Notes: generated from the sequence alone by a model not told the origin. A stretch of DNA of 46,376 nucleotides from WJMD01 sp964596015 (GCA_964596015.1 CAZQSB010000016.1:1-46376); one strand, 5' to 3'; shown: positions 1 through 7,373, counted from the stretch's first letter. Numbers and translations: made by a program.

Positions 1-1
1 T

Positions 2-688
2 GATTATGTGGCCTATAATATCAAGCCAGGCGGCGATAAGCAGTATTTCCGGGTCAAGATGAGAAGCGAAGATCAGGAAGACGAATTAAGCGATGTTGAT
101 CTGGGCGATTTTTCCATCCAGCTGTCCGGCCGCCATAATGTTTCCAACGCCCTGGCCGTGATCGCGGCCTGCGTGGAGCTGGGCCTGGACCTGTCCGTTA
201 TCCGGACGCGTTTGGAAGAATTCGAAGGCACGGCCAGGCGCATGGAGGTCCTGGGTGAATACCGCGGGGCGATCGTTATTGACGATTACGCCCATCATCC
301 GGCGGAGATCAAGGCCACGCTGGCCGGGGCCAGGGAAAAATATCAAGGCCGCCGCCTCATTACCGTGTTTCATCCGCACACGTTCACGCGCACCAAGGCG
401 CTTTTGGATGATTTTGCCGCTAGTTTTGGGGACACTGATGAATTGATCATCCTTGATATTTACGGTTCCGCCCGGGAGAAGCAGGGCGGCGTGCACAGCC
501 GGGACCTAGTTAAAAAAATCACGCAGCACGCAGCACGCAGCACGAAACAAAAAGAACAAAAAGTGAAACATATTGCCATGCTTGATGACTGCGAAAAATA
601 TTTGCGCGAGCATATTGAAAGGGATGATGTGGTTATATTAATGGGGGCAGGGGATGTTTTTCGGATCGGAAAGAATTTAGTGAATTGA
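2..688 (+). CDS. murC: UDP-N-acetylmuramate--L-alanine ligase, C-terminal part
   Basis: This is the C-terminal part of MurC, the cytoplasmic ATP-dependent ligase that adds L-alanine to UDP-MurNAc in peptidoglycan synthesis. The frame is open from base 2, so the GTG at 8 is an internal codon and the 5' end lies outside the window. Visible family signatures are RRMEVLG followed by DDYAHHP (nt 281-301), HPHTFTRT (371-394), DIYGSARE, GVHSRDL and the terminal GAGD. The N-terminal Rossmann and ATP P-loop domains are missing. Base composition is clearly more GC-rich than the phage DNA further right, so this is bacterial chromosome. A terminator follows at once. Confidence 0.95.
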   Translation, partial: DYVAYNIKPGGDKQYFRVKMRSEDQEDELSDVDLGDFSIQLSGRHNVSNALAVIAACVELGLDLSVIRTRLEEFEGTARRMEVLGEYRGAIVIDDYAHHPAEIKATLAGAREKYQGRRLITVFHPHTFTRTKALLDDFAASFGDTDELIILDIYGSAREKQGGVHSRDLVKKITQHAARSTKQKEQKVKHIAMLDDCEKYLREHIERDDVVILMGAGDVFRIGKNLVN

Positions 689-721
689 CCGGGCCGGTAT
701 ATTTATGGCGCCCGGTTTTTT
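688..721 (+). terminator. Rho-independent terminator after murC
   Basis: A 7-bp perfect GC-rich stem (ACCGGGC at 688-694 with GCCCGGT at 710-716) is followed by a run of six T. It begins at the last base of the murC stop codon. Confidence 0.85.
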
Positions 722-800
722 GCCCGGAAACAAAAAAATAGCGGCATAAATCCGCTTCAGGTGTAACATTTGAGAAAAATTTACGTATTATTATATAGAA

Positions 801-823
801 AAGAGGAAAAAATCCTCTTTTTT
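801..823 (+). terminator. Second terminator or attenuator hairpin
   Basis: AAGAGGA (801-807) pairs with TCCTCTT (813-819) over an AAAAA loop, with T continuing to 823. It lies just upstream of the ABC exporter gene. It makes the TTG at 822 an unlikely start, because that codon would lie in the T run of the hairpin. Confidence 0.7.
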
Positions 824-881
824 GCTTGAATTTATTATGAAAAAAGAAAAAAAACAAAAGAATAGAAAGGCAGGGTTTAAA

Positions 882-1694
882 ATGAAAGAATTTTGGCTAA
901 GATTGTGGAAATTTCTCGAACCGATGCATAAAAGCATCCGGCGGCTTTTATATTTGATCATCATAATTGAGATCATCCATGTCATCAGTCCATATATATT
1001 GAAAATCATTATTGATTTGATCCTGGAGTTTGAGCGGGAGAATATAAGCGCCATTATCCTGTTTGTGTTTTTGATGTTCGGAGTTAATATCGTGAATTCC
1101 GTATTCGGGTTTTTTGCCGGCAAAAAAGCGGTCGCGGTTTCCGCCGAAAGCGAGAATTATCTTTACAAAAAGGCGCATGACAAAATGCTTAACTTGAGCT
1201 TGAATTATCATGAGAAGGAAAATACAGGCAACAAAACGTCAAAGATCAGGCGGGGGCTGGATAAGATCGAGCATTTAATGGACCAGATCTATTGGCAGGT
1301 AGCGCCGACCATCATCCAGGTGCTGATTACCGCCGCGATATTATTCTGGGTCGAGTGGCGCTTCGGCCTGATCTTTTCCGTGTTTATTCCGATCTTCGTG
1401 TATATTACCTTGATGTTGAACCGGAAAGCCGATCCGTACAGGATCAAGCTTCATGACGACTGGGAAGCGGAGAGCGGAAAAATGACGCAAGCGATCATCA
1501 ACATCAACACGGTCAAATCATTTGTCCAGGAACACAGGGAGATGAAAGAGTTTTCTGAGCTGGCCGACAGGGTGAGGGATAATCTGAATAAAATGTTTGC
1601 CGTTATTTTCAGATATAACCTGGGCCGGGATTTTATCATCCACGCGGGCGAAGCCCTGATCATTATTTACGGCGTGTATTTGGCCTGGACGTAA
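882..1694 (+). CDS. ABC exporter transmembrane domain, truncated at the junction
   Basis: This is the membrane domain of a half-size ABC exporter, a fused membrane plus ATPase protein that would act in the cytoplasmic membrane. Hydrophobic spans lie near residues 20-40, 56-78, 140-180 and 255-270. The VAPTIIQVLI, EWRFGLI and NTVKSFVQEHRE segments are typical of the type I exporter membrane domain. The reading frame stops after YGVYLAWT, in the last membrane region. The rest of the domain and the whole nucleotide-binding domain (about 300 residues) are absent. The stop codon is created where the sequence changes to phage. Start chosen at 882 after an AAGG/AGGG stretch; ATG 837 is an alternative. 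The substrate cannot be told. Confidence 0.85.
   Translation: MKEFWLRLWKFLEPMHKSIRRLLYLIIIIEIIHVISPYILKIIIDLILEFERENISAIILFVFLMFGVNIVNSVFGFFAGKKAVAVSAESENYLYKKAHDKMLNLSLNYHEKENTGNKTSKIRRGLDKIEHLMDQIYWQVAPTIIQVLITAAILFWVEWRFGLIFSVFIPIFVYITLMLNRKADPYRIKLHDDWEAESGKMTQAIININTVKSFVQEHREMKEFSELADRVRDNLNKMFAVIFRYNLGRDFIIHAGEALIIIYGVYLAWT
1685..1694. other. Junction between bacterial fragment and phage genome
   Basis: Within these few bases the ABC exporter frame ends prematurely and a phage gene frame with no start codon begins. Downstream codons (frame of 1691) read KPCYEVGDSRSEISTES and run without a break into the long open frame to 2290. Both genes are therefore broken at the same point. There is no direct repeat, tRNA or integrase here that would mark an attachment site. 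Confidence 0.8.
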
Positions 1695-2290
1695 AGCCGT
1701 GTTACGAAGTAGGGGATTCTCGCTCTGAGATCTCCACAGAATCTTTTATGGGAGCCATGCGAGGGCTTTGGACGCGCCAAGATTTTAAAGGAATCTCTAG
1801 GTCTGTAAAATACGGCGAAGATAATAACTACAAATTCGGCGAAGGGCCGAAAGAGTACACGTTTTTACTTCACCTTATGCCGCTACTTTACAAGATGCAA
1901 GAGCCTGAAAAGCTCGTTGCTATGGGATACTCCAGTGATGATTGGCCGGACCCTTGGGAAAAGATCAGAGGATACCGAGGAAACGTCATAGCAAACTATA
2001 TTGACCTTAAAGCTAACGTATACGGGTACGTAAACGCTTGGGAGATGAAAGCCATGGAAAAGATGGTGGAAAAAGTGCCGTCTAATCCAATCTATCATGC
2101 TCTTTATAACTGCTACCGAGAAGACGGCGGAGATCAGCAAACGGCAATTGATATCCTCTCCGGAGAAGAGTTTCCAATAGAAACCTTGCCGGAAGATCAC
2201 TTAGAGCTTTTTGATTACGGTAAAGCTCCTGCGGTAATACTGTACCTATGGGCTGTAAAAATAATAGAAACGTGCGGCACGGATGACTGA
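1691..2290 (+). CDS. 3' part of a phage lipoprotein gene (continues from the window's right end)
   Basis: This is a conserved-looking phage protein of unknown function, lacking its 5' end. The first ATG in frame is at 1748, but the codons from 1691 to 1747 read as ordinary protein (KPCYEVGDSRSEISTES). The gene must start upstream of the junction. Its missing N-terminus is probably the lipoprotein fragment at 46122-46376: that fragment ends in frame at GVWH and would give about 284 residues when joined. Visible segments are GAMRGLWTRQDF, KYGEDNNYKFGEGP and a late NPIYHALYNCYREDGGDQ. It overlaps the next gene by 8 bases (ATGACTGA). The role is unknown; a lipoprotein beside the lysis genes might act at the cell surface. 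Confidence 0.7.
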   Translation, partial: VKPCYEVGDSRSEISTESFMGAMRGLWTRQDFKGISRSVKYGEDNNYKFGEGPKEYTFLLHLMPLLYKMQEPEKLVAMGYSSDDWPDPWEKIRGYRGNVIANYIDLKANVYGYVNAWEMKAMEKMVEKVPSNPIYHALYNCYREDGGDQQTAIDILSGEEFPIETLPEDHLELFDYGKAPAVILYLWAVKIIETCGTDD

Positions 2291-2531
2291 GATTTTTGAC
2301 ATTGTTTTTAAAATCATGATCGGTTCACTTCTCGGAGGAGTGTTTTGGTCGATGCGTACAAATGCTACGACTCTTAAAACAGTTATGATCGATATTGCTG
2401 TAATAAAAAAGACGATAGAAAACGTACAGGTCGATCACGATAAGCTTGTACGCTTAGAGATGAAAACCGAAAAACAAGACTACGATATAACCAATGCACA
2501 CGAAAAAATAAGGAGTATGCAACATGGCTGA
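2283..2531 (+). CDS. Small membrane protein with coiled coil, lysis region
   Basis: An 82-residue protein with one N-terminal hydrophobic span (about residues 5-24, IFDIVFKIMIGSLLGGVFW) and a charged helical tail with heptad-like spacing (VIKKTIENVQVDHDKLVRLEM). It overlaps both neighbours by 8 bases, so it is translationally coupled. Position just before the spanins and endolysin makes a holin or holin-associated role possible, but I do not recognise a family. Confidence 0.65.
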   Translation: MTEIFDIVFKIMIGSLLGGVFWSMRTNATTLKTVMIDIAVIKKTIENVQVDHDKLVRLEMKTEKQDYDITNAHEKIRSMQHG

Positions 2532-2841
2532 AGAAAAAACACAGGTAAAACATCCAATTACAGAAACAACTGATATCCTCGTTGCAGCAGACAAGGTATT
2601 AAAAGAGCTTAAAGAGCACAAATCAGATGATGGTAAACTGGATACCCTAGAGATAGTAACAGCTCTTAAAGATTCTTCTATGGCTCTTATGCAAGCTGCG
2701 TGGGGAAGCTGGAACGTACCAAAAGAAATGGGCGATCTTTCTGAAGAGGAAGCCAAAAAGCTTTTAGGAATTGCCATTCCTGTAGTTTGGGGATTTGTAG
2801 AGCTGTTTATGCCTGAAGAAGCCAAAAAGGAACAAAAGTAA
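2524..2841 (+). CDS. Hypothetical protein with C-terminal hydrophobic segment, lysis region
   Basis: A 105-residue protein. Most of it is a charged helical region. One hydrophobic stretch near residues 80-97 (LLGIAIPVVWGFVELFM) is followed by a lysine/glutamate-rich end. It overlaps the upstream gene by 8 bases, and its stop TAATG overlaps the next start by one base. It could be a membrane-associated partner of the lysis proteins or a holin with one span. I see no diagnostic motif. Confidence 0.6.
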   Translation: MAEEKTQVKHPITETTDILVAADKVLKELKEHKSDDGKLDTLEIVTALKDSSMALMQAAWGSWNVPKEMGDLSEEEAKKLLGIAIPVVWGFVELFMPEEAKKEQK

Positions 2842-3092
2842 TGCCTTGGGGCAGTATTATAAAGCTTTTAATTGCTCTTGTTTCTTTAGGCAAGGAAATT
2901 TTTCATTATATAAATGAAAAGGAGCAAGATGAGATTAAAAAAGCTAAAAAAGTACAGCATCTTAAAGCAGGCTTTAGGAAAGCTCGAACTGAGAAAGATA
3001 CAAGTGAGATTGAATCTGCTCTCACTGAGCTGGGCTTTGATCTTCGTATCAACGGCATGTCAGACAAAAAAGGTAAATCCTTGGACGCCTAA
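2841..3092 (+). CDS. Putative inner-membrane spanin (Rz-like)
   Basis: An 83-residue protein with an N-terminal membrane span (about residues 5-24, SIIKLLIALVSLGKEIFHYI) and a charged helical periplasmic-type tail. That is the layout of i-spanins, which are anchored in the inner membrane and join an outer-membrane lipoprotein to disrupt the outer membrane at lysis. A lipoprotein frame lies inside its 3' half in the +1 frame, as in lambda Rz/Rz1. Assignment rests on topology and context, not on a recognised sequence family. Confidence 0.55.
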   Translation: MPWGSIIKLLIALVSLGKEIFHYINEKEQDEIKKAKKVQHLKAGFRKARTEKDTSEIESALTELGFDLRINGMSDKKGKSLDA

Positions 3093-3243
3093 AGTCTATA
3101 TAATAGACAATGAAAAACTTTGTAGAAAAAACGAAGGTAAGGTTGAATGCATTCAGCCAAAAGATGCTACGGGGCATTACTGCCTATCTGAAAAAGATTT
3201 TACAATCCTTTACAAAAGGTGTCTCGGTAAAGTCAATGACTAA
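3004..3243 (+). CDS. Putative outer-membrane lipoprotein spanin (Rz1-like), overlapping the Rz-like gene
   Basis: From the GTG at 3004 this frame gives 79 residues that begin MRLNLLSLSWALIFVSTAC. That is a short basic start, a hydrophobic core and a cysteine at residue 19 in a lipobox-like context (STAC, slightly off consensus at -3). The mature part has further cysteines (CRKNEGKVEC, HYC, KRC). The frame is open further up to an ATG at 2914, but only the GTG start gives a credible signal peptide. It overlaps the Rz-like gene by 89 bases in the +1 frame and the amidase gene by 8 bases. Confidence 0.55.
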   Translation: MRLNLLSLSWALIFVSTACQTKKVNPWTPKVYIIDNEKLCRKNEGKVECIQPKDATGHYCLSEKDFTILYKRCLGKVND

Positions 3244-3664
3244 TAAGCCTAAAAAAGTAATCCTACATTGCAGTGCATCGCCAGATAAAGAAACTCCTTT
3301 GGTAAATGCATCTGTTATAGACGGCTGGCATAAAAAACGCGGCTGGGACGGCATCGGATATCATTTTGTCATTACACGGGCCGGAACCATAGAAGACGGA
3401 CGTAATCCAGGAAAATACGGGGCACACACTTACGGACATAATGAAAACTCGCTGGGTGTTTGTTGGGTAGGCACGAAATACCCTACAGATAACCAGCTCC
3501 GAGAGATTTTAAACCTATATGTTTTAATTTATAAGACATGGAAAATTGATTACACTAAATGGTATGGGCATCATCAGTTTAATGAAAAGAAAACGTGCCC
3601 AGGGTTTTCTATGAAAGTATTTAGAAAACTTTTAGAATATCATCACAAATTAACCTTGGTATAA
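3236..3664 (+). CDS. Endolysin: N-acetylmuramoyl-L-alanine amidase (T7 lysozyme-like)
   Basis: A 142-residue zinc amidase of the Amidase_2 fold that cuts the MurNAc-L-Ala bond of peptidoglycan at lysis. The zinc ligands of T7 lysozyme (H17, H122, C130) correspond to H11 (ILHCSAS), H113 (GHHQF) and C121 (KKTCPG). The catalytic tyrosine and lysine correspond to Y42 (GIGYHF) and K119. The His-to-Cys and Lys-to-Cys spacings (8 and 2) match T7. The start at 3236 overlaps the lipoprotein stop. The frame runs up to 3110, but that part lies inside the spanin and looks non-coding. There is no signal peptide, so a holin is needed for export. Confidence 0.9.
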   Translation: MTNKPKKVILHCSASPDKETPLVNASVIDGWHKKRGWDGIGYHFVITRAGTIEDGRNPGKYGAHTYGHNENSLGVCWVGTKYPTDNQLREILNLYVLIYKTWKIDYTKWYGHHQFNEKKTCPGFSMKVFRKLLEYHHKLTLV

Positions 3665-3665
3665 C

Positions 3666-4055
3666 ATGGGACTTGCAAGAACACGCCAAGCCGAAACAGT
3701 AGAAGGTGCAGTCACTGAGATCATTGAGATGAACTGCGCTAGCGGGGCATCGGTAGGAGATCTTGTGCGGCTTAATTATGATGTTGATAACTTTGTAGAC
3801 GTATCTGTGGATAACTCTGTAAAACGCCCTATAATCGGCATGATAAAAGAAAAGCTAACTTCTACCACCTGCAAGGTGATTTTAACCGGCGTTATTGATA
3901 AAATATTAGATAGAGGCAGAGTGTATCTATCAGATTCAGGCACGTTTACCACCGCACCACCTACGGCAGGATATTTGCAAACCCTTGGATATTCGTTTGG
4001 AAACGGTAAGTTACGCCTAGATCCTAATGCCATTGTTACAAAAATAATATCGTAA
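3666..4055 (+). CDS. Small beta-rich virion protein
   Basis: A 129-residue protein that begins two bases after the amidase stop. Its pattern (GDLVRLNYDVDN, RPIIGMIKEK, GRVYLSDSGTFTT, YLQTLGYSFGNGKLRLDP) resembles the small beta-sandwich modules that track surface or fibre proteins of phages. The C-terminal 110 residues of the fibre gene at 4482-5864 share this layout (GDLVYLVGNDQ, CIGIALSS, GTRYYWDGS, YVWQAGVAKN). A virion decoration or fibre-cap role is likely but inferred. Confidence 0.55.
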   Translation: MGLARTRQAETVEGAVTEIIEMNCASGASVGDLVRLNYDVDNFVDVSVDNSVKRPIIGMIKEKLTSTTCKVILTGVIDKILDRGRVYLSDSGTFTTAPPTAGYLQTLGYSFGNGKLRLDPNAIVTKIIS

Positions 4056-4086
4056 AATTAAATATAACCCACCAGGAGGCGATAAG

Positions 4087-4431
4087 ATGAATGAAACTGC
4101 ATCAAAGGAAGCTTCCAAGCAGTTAACTGAATTAGAATACGAGCGGATGGAAAAATCAAGACTTTTGCAAGAATTTAGAGCCAAAGAGATGGAAATCCTA
4201 AAGCTCCAAGAAAGGCATCTGTCTGATCGAAAAACAGTGCTCGAAATGTCTATTAGGAATCTAAGCTTAGAGCGCCTAGAGATTGAAAGGGAGCGCCAAA
4301 AGGTTGCTGCTGCATTGGAAAAAGAAAAAGAAGGACACAGGGAGATACTCACCGGTATTCGCTCGCGCTTAGATTTAAAAGGGGAATTTGGTTACAACCC
4401 CGACACGCTTGAAATAGTTCAGGACGAATAG
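4087..4431 (+). CDS. Coiled-coil protein of unknown function
   Basis: A 114-residue, highly charged, almost wholly helical protein. It has a long run of heptad-like repeats from about residue 8 to 90 (ELEYERMEKSRLLQEF, LSLERLEIERERQKV). A strong ribosome site AGGAGG lies 7 bases before the ATG. It sits between two virion-protein genes and may be a chaperone or a structural stalk. No family recognised. Confidence 0.6.
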   Translation: MNETASKEASKQLTELEYERMEKSRLLQEFRAKEMEILKLQERHLSDRKTVLEMSIRNLSLERLEIERERQKVAAALEKEKEGHREILTGIRSRLDLKGEFGYNPDTLEIVQDE

Positions 4432-4440
4432 CCTCTCTTT

Positions 4441-4475
4441 CCCTTACTTTCTTCGGGGAAAGGAGGAAGTGAGGG
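4441..4475 (+). promoter_or_regulatory. Hairpin that sequesters the ribosome site of the fibre gene
   Basis: Bases 4441-4454 (CCCTTACTTTCTTC) pair with 4462-4475 (GGAGGAAGTGAGGG) in a 14-bp stem with three G-U pairs and a 7-base loop. The GGAGG at 4462-4466 is inside the stem. No T run follows, so it is not a standard terminator. Confidence 0.5.
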
Positions 4476-4481
4476 AGTACC

Positions 4482-5864
4482 ATGTCAGGTTATTTAACTT
4501 ATGGCTATCTAAGCCAAGATTATTTGGGAGGTTACACTATGACCGATTTAACGAAACTTATTTTTGTCAACACAGACGGTGATTTCGAAGAGGCGAAATC
4601 CACAGATTCAGTAAAGTTTGCATCTTTTAAGACGGCAAACTATGAGATGACAGACACACTTTTAGGAAAACTGGTAAACGCCATTTCCAGCTCTGCTGGA
4701 GCAGGCGACAGCGGCAAGTTTGTTATCTTGGACGCGGATGGAAACATTGATGCTACTATGATCAATGACGGTGATATAAGTCACGACAGCACAGACGGCG
4801 TTGCTGCTTCAACGGCGCATACGGCGTTTCCATTACTCGCAGGCGGACGTGCTTTTACAGCAATTCAGACCTATGATTCTCATCCAACATTCAATGCTGA
4901 CACACAGATTGTTGACAAGAAATATGTTGACGACGTAGCTGCAAGCCTTGGAACGCAAGCCGAGTGGCAAGATTCTTGCCTTGACGAAGTGCTTGATCCT
5001 ACAAGCTTAACTCCTTCCTCAGGGGATCGTTATTTGATCAACGGAACAGGCGCAGGCGCATGGTCTGGGCACGATAACGAAATAGCAGAGTGGGACGGAT
5101 CTGCATGGCAGTATACCTCCCCATCAACGGGTATGTATACTTCGGTTGATGACACAAATGATGCTTTGTTTTATTACTCAGGTTCGGCTTGGGTTAAAAA
5201 ATATTATGAATCCACTACAGCCAGCCTCGGTTGTAAAAAAGTTGGCCTTGATATTCAAGCTGATTTACTCGCAAACGGCGGTTTGGCTCTTTCTACGAAC
5301 AGCCTTTACGTGATGGTTGATGATTCCAGTATAGAAAAAGACGGCTCTGGGAATCTTCAGGTAAAAGCAGACGGTATCAATGATACCCATATCGATTTTG
5401 GAACTGGCGCTAACCAAGTCTCGGCGGCTGATCTTCCAATCGCGGACTCTGCCGGATATTTGGACGCTACCGAAGTTGAAAGCGCATTGGCAGAACTCTA
5501 CGAGCTTGCTCAAGAAGGTACAGCCATCGAATACACAGCAAGTGGCGCTATCTCGAAAGGTGACCTTGTTTATTTAGTAGGCAATGATCAAGTTTCCACG
5601 ATGCCCATTTCGGCTTCTAACCGTTGTATCGGTATTGCGCTTTCGAGCGTAGCCGACACGGAAGCGGTTGAAGTCGTAGCTATGGACGCCGTTATCTCTG
5701 GTGTGCTCACCACAGCAACTGCGGGAACCAGGTATTACTGGGACGGCTCTGCTCTTACAACTACCATACCGGCAGGTTCTGGTAGCTACGTTTGGCAGGC
5801 AGGCGTTGCTAAAAATGCTACTGATCTTGTAGCAATGGTTGAATTTGTTAAGAAAAACGCATAA
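4482..5864 (+). CDS. Tail fibre or receptor-binding protein with DUF2793-like region
   Basis: A 460-residue protein, rich in Ser/Thr/Gly/Asp and beta-strand patterns. Residues about 155-240 (PSSGDRYLINGTGAGAWSGH, NEIAEWDGSAWQYTSP, YYSGSAWVKKYY) look like the DUF2793 module of phage tail and fibre proteins. The last 110 residues form a separate beta domain like the protein at 3666-4055. The ATG at 4482 lies behind a short GGGAG with 4-base spacing and behind a hairpin. A second ATG at 4539 (residue 20) has an ideal GGAGG at 7 bases, so two starts or a start at 4539 are possible. The first 19 residues are tyrosine-rich (GYLTYGYLSQDYLGG). Confidence 0.7.
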   Translation: MSGYLTYGYLSQDYLGGYTMTDLTKLIFVNTDGDFEEAKSTDSVKFASFKTANYEMTDTLLGKLVNAISSSAGAGDSGKFVILDADGNIDATMINDGDISHDSTDGVAASTAHTAFPLLAGGRAFTAIQTYDSHPTFNADTQIVDKKYVDDVAASLGTQAEWQDSCLDEVLDPTSLTPSSGDRYLINGTGAGAWSGHDNEIAEWDGSAWQYTSPSTGMYTSVDDTNDALFYYSGSAWVKKYYESTTASLGCKKVGLDIQADLLANGGLALSTNSLYVMVDDSSIEKDGSGNLQVKADGINDTHIDFGTGANQVSAADLPIADSAGYLDATEVESALAELYELAQEGTAIEYTASGAISKGDLVYLVGNDQVSTMPISASNRCIGIALSSVADTEAVEVVAMDAVISGVLTTATAGTRYYWDGSALTTTIPAGSGSYVWQAGVAKNATDLVAMVEFVKKNA

Positions 5865-5935
5865 GTTACCTTCTAGCGCGTAGCAGCGGTTTTCTTTTTA
5901 GCGGCTTTAAGTAGCCATGCTTTTAAGGTACGAGG

Positions 5936-5968
5936 GGAGGTTTTACAATGGTGAAGCCTCCTTTTTTT
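5936..5968 (+). terminator. Rho-independent terminator after the fibre gene
   Basis: GGAGGTTTT (5936-5944) pairs with GAAGCCTCC (5953-5961) over an 8-base loop, followed by seven T (5962-5968). It lies in the 119-base gap between the fibre gene and the next gene. Confidence 0.8.
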
Positions 5969-5983
5969 GTGTAAAATAAAACC

Positions 5984-6415
5984 ATGATCGACCGAGTAAA
6001 AGTTTTAATAGGCGAGAAAAACGGAACCGAGTTGGCGGATTACCTCGAATATCCGCTTGTTCCTCTGGTGCCGATTTTTCCCCTTTCACATAATGGAATC
6101 GTTGGAAACCGCGATTGGATCACACTAAGCTCTCTTACGCCGGACGCTAAGCTTGTTTTTCCTTTCGATTGTACTCTAAAACGTCTTACGTGGGGTAATT
6201 CTAACGATAGTATAGAAACTGATTGGAAGATCTATAAAAACGGTACGTCCGAATCTGATCTTGTCGGAACAATAGAGATAAGAGAAGCTAACGATTATGG
6301 CGTAGAAGACTTAGATCTATCTTTTAGCCAAGGAGATTGGATTCGAATATTATGCGACGATCAAGGAACCAACATGTCTGATCTATACGCTACTTTGTGG
6401 GGGATATTTGTATGA
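5984..6415 (+). CDS. Hypothetical virion protein
   Basis: A 143-residue protein with beta-strand patterning and no membrane segment. It contains a proline-rich turn (EYPLVPLVPIFPLSHNG), then PFDCTLKRLTWGNSND and WKIYKNGTSESDLVGTI, which look like a jelly-roll or carbohydrate-binding type module. Its stop overlaps the next start (ATGA). It is probably a fibre accessory or adhesion module because it lies between fibre-type genes. The family is not recognised. Confidence 0.55.
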   Translation: MIDRVKVLIGEKNGTELADYLEYPLVPLVPIFPLSHNGIVGNRDWITLSSLTPDAKLVFPFDCTLKRLTWGNSNDSIETDWKIYKNGTSESDLVGTIEIREANDYGVEDLDLSFSQGDWIRILCDDQGTNMSDLYATLWGIFV

Positions 6416-7218
6416 GTTTTTCTGTTTGTTGGGTAAAAAATATCTCTGGTGGTCCGTTAGATCTAAGGCATTATTTCTCAGCTAATAACGAAGAGTATCA
6501 AATACCAGATAGCGTGCGCACAGGCTGGGCAAATGATTCTAACGTCATCGGTGCTATCACGTCCGACGATATCCAGATAGGAAACGGATCGGAATACTAC
6601 ACTGACCATAACCAGCAGATTAATTATCTGAAAGGGTTGGTATCTCCAAAAGACACCGATGGCTCTGATATAATTCAACCAAAAACAACCAAGCTAGGCT
6701 GGCACTATCAGCCGGAAGCCATGAGCTGGACTACCTCTAAGCTCGGCTCGGTGTACGCAAAAGACTGGCAAGGGAATGATCTAGGAGATACTGCTCTAAA
6801 ATTCTACAACTCTTCGGACGTGGAGCTAACCCAAGGGGCCGAGGAATCAGACGAAGATTTCCAAACGCGGCTTACAGCAAATTGTGTAATGACTTGCCTT
6901 GATTGGCAGGCTGCTTACGATCAAGATATTATTGGGGCAATATTGCAGGTAAAATCCGCTCCGGCTCAATCTGCGTATGCATGGGCGCTTATTGCTCCTG
7001 ATCTTGATCCACAATATGGCGGACAAGTACCTTACCTTCAGGGCGGATGGGATATAAGCTATTTTGCAGATAAACAAACCGTGCATTTAGACGGACGCGG
7101 GGCAAAAAGACTTAGCTACGATAGCGAATATAATACCAATAAAATAAGGCTAATTGTAAGACACGGCGCGGGGGCACAGATACCTTTGCAGGTCGTGTGG
7201 GAGCATTTTAGAGCATGA
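6412..7218 (+). CDS. Hypothetical virion protein, 268 residues
   Basis: ATG 6412 overlaps the previous stop (ATGA) and has GGGGGA about 8 bases upstream, so I prefer it to the ATG at 6397. The protein begins with KNISGGPLDLRHYFSANNEEYQIPDSVR, a beta-rich pattern. It has a tryptophan-rich middle (HYQPEAMSWTTSKLG, YAKDWQGNDLGD) and ends with a hydrophobic strand (IRLIVRHGAGAQIPLQVVW). No catalytic motif is seen. A structural or fibre role is inferred from position only. Confidence 0.55.
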   Translation: MSFSVCWVKNISGGPLDLRHYFSANNEEYQIPDSVRTGWANDSNVIGAITSDDIQIGNGSEYYTDHNQQINYLKGLVSPKDTDGSDIIQPKTTKLGWHYQPEAMSWTTSKLGSVYAKDWQGNDLGDTALKFYNSSDVELTQGAEESDEDFQTRLTANCVMTCLDWQAAYDQDIIGAILQVKSAPAQSAYAWALIAPDLDPQYGGQVPYLQGGWDISYFADKQTVHLDGRGAKRLSYDSEYNTNKIRLIVRHGAGAQIPLQVVWEHFRA

Positions 7219-7373
7219 AACAGTATAAAAACTTCTCTTATCGCTGGGACGAGACTAAAAAACAATGGCTTGTACGCTATCCTTCGGGGTATAAATTCTT
7301 TTCTTTTGCAAAAGACGAGGCAGGTATAAAAGCCGTTATTGACGAGATAATATCTTGTAAACCAGGGCAGTGA
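7215..7373 (+). CDS. Small hypothetical protein, 52 residues
   Basis: This gene starts at the ATGA that overlaps the stop of the upstream gene and ends one base before the next start. It encodes MKQYKNFSYRWDETKKQWLV and goes on with RYPSGYKFFSFAKDEAG. It is basic and aromatic, with no membrane span. The overlaps at both ends and the tight packing support a real coupled gene. Function unknown. Confidence 0.6.
   Translation: MKQYKNFSYRWDETKKQWLVRYPSGYKFFSFAKDEAGIKAVIDEIISCKPGQ

Noticed and set aside
1748..1750. ATG at 1748 as the true start of the first phage gene
   Set aside because: No ribosome site precedes it, and the upstream in-frame codons read as continuous protein back to the junction.
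3110..3235. N-terminal extension of the endolysin from ATG 3110
   Set aside because: The extension lies inside the lipoprotein frame, has no ribosome site and would place 42 basic residues before a complete amidase domain.
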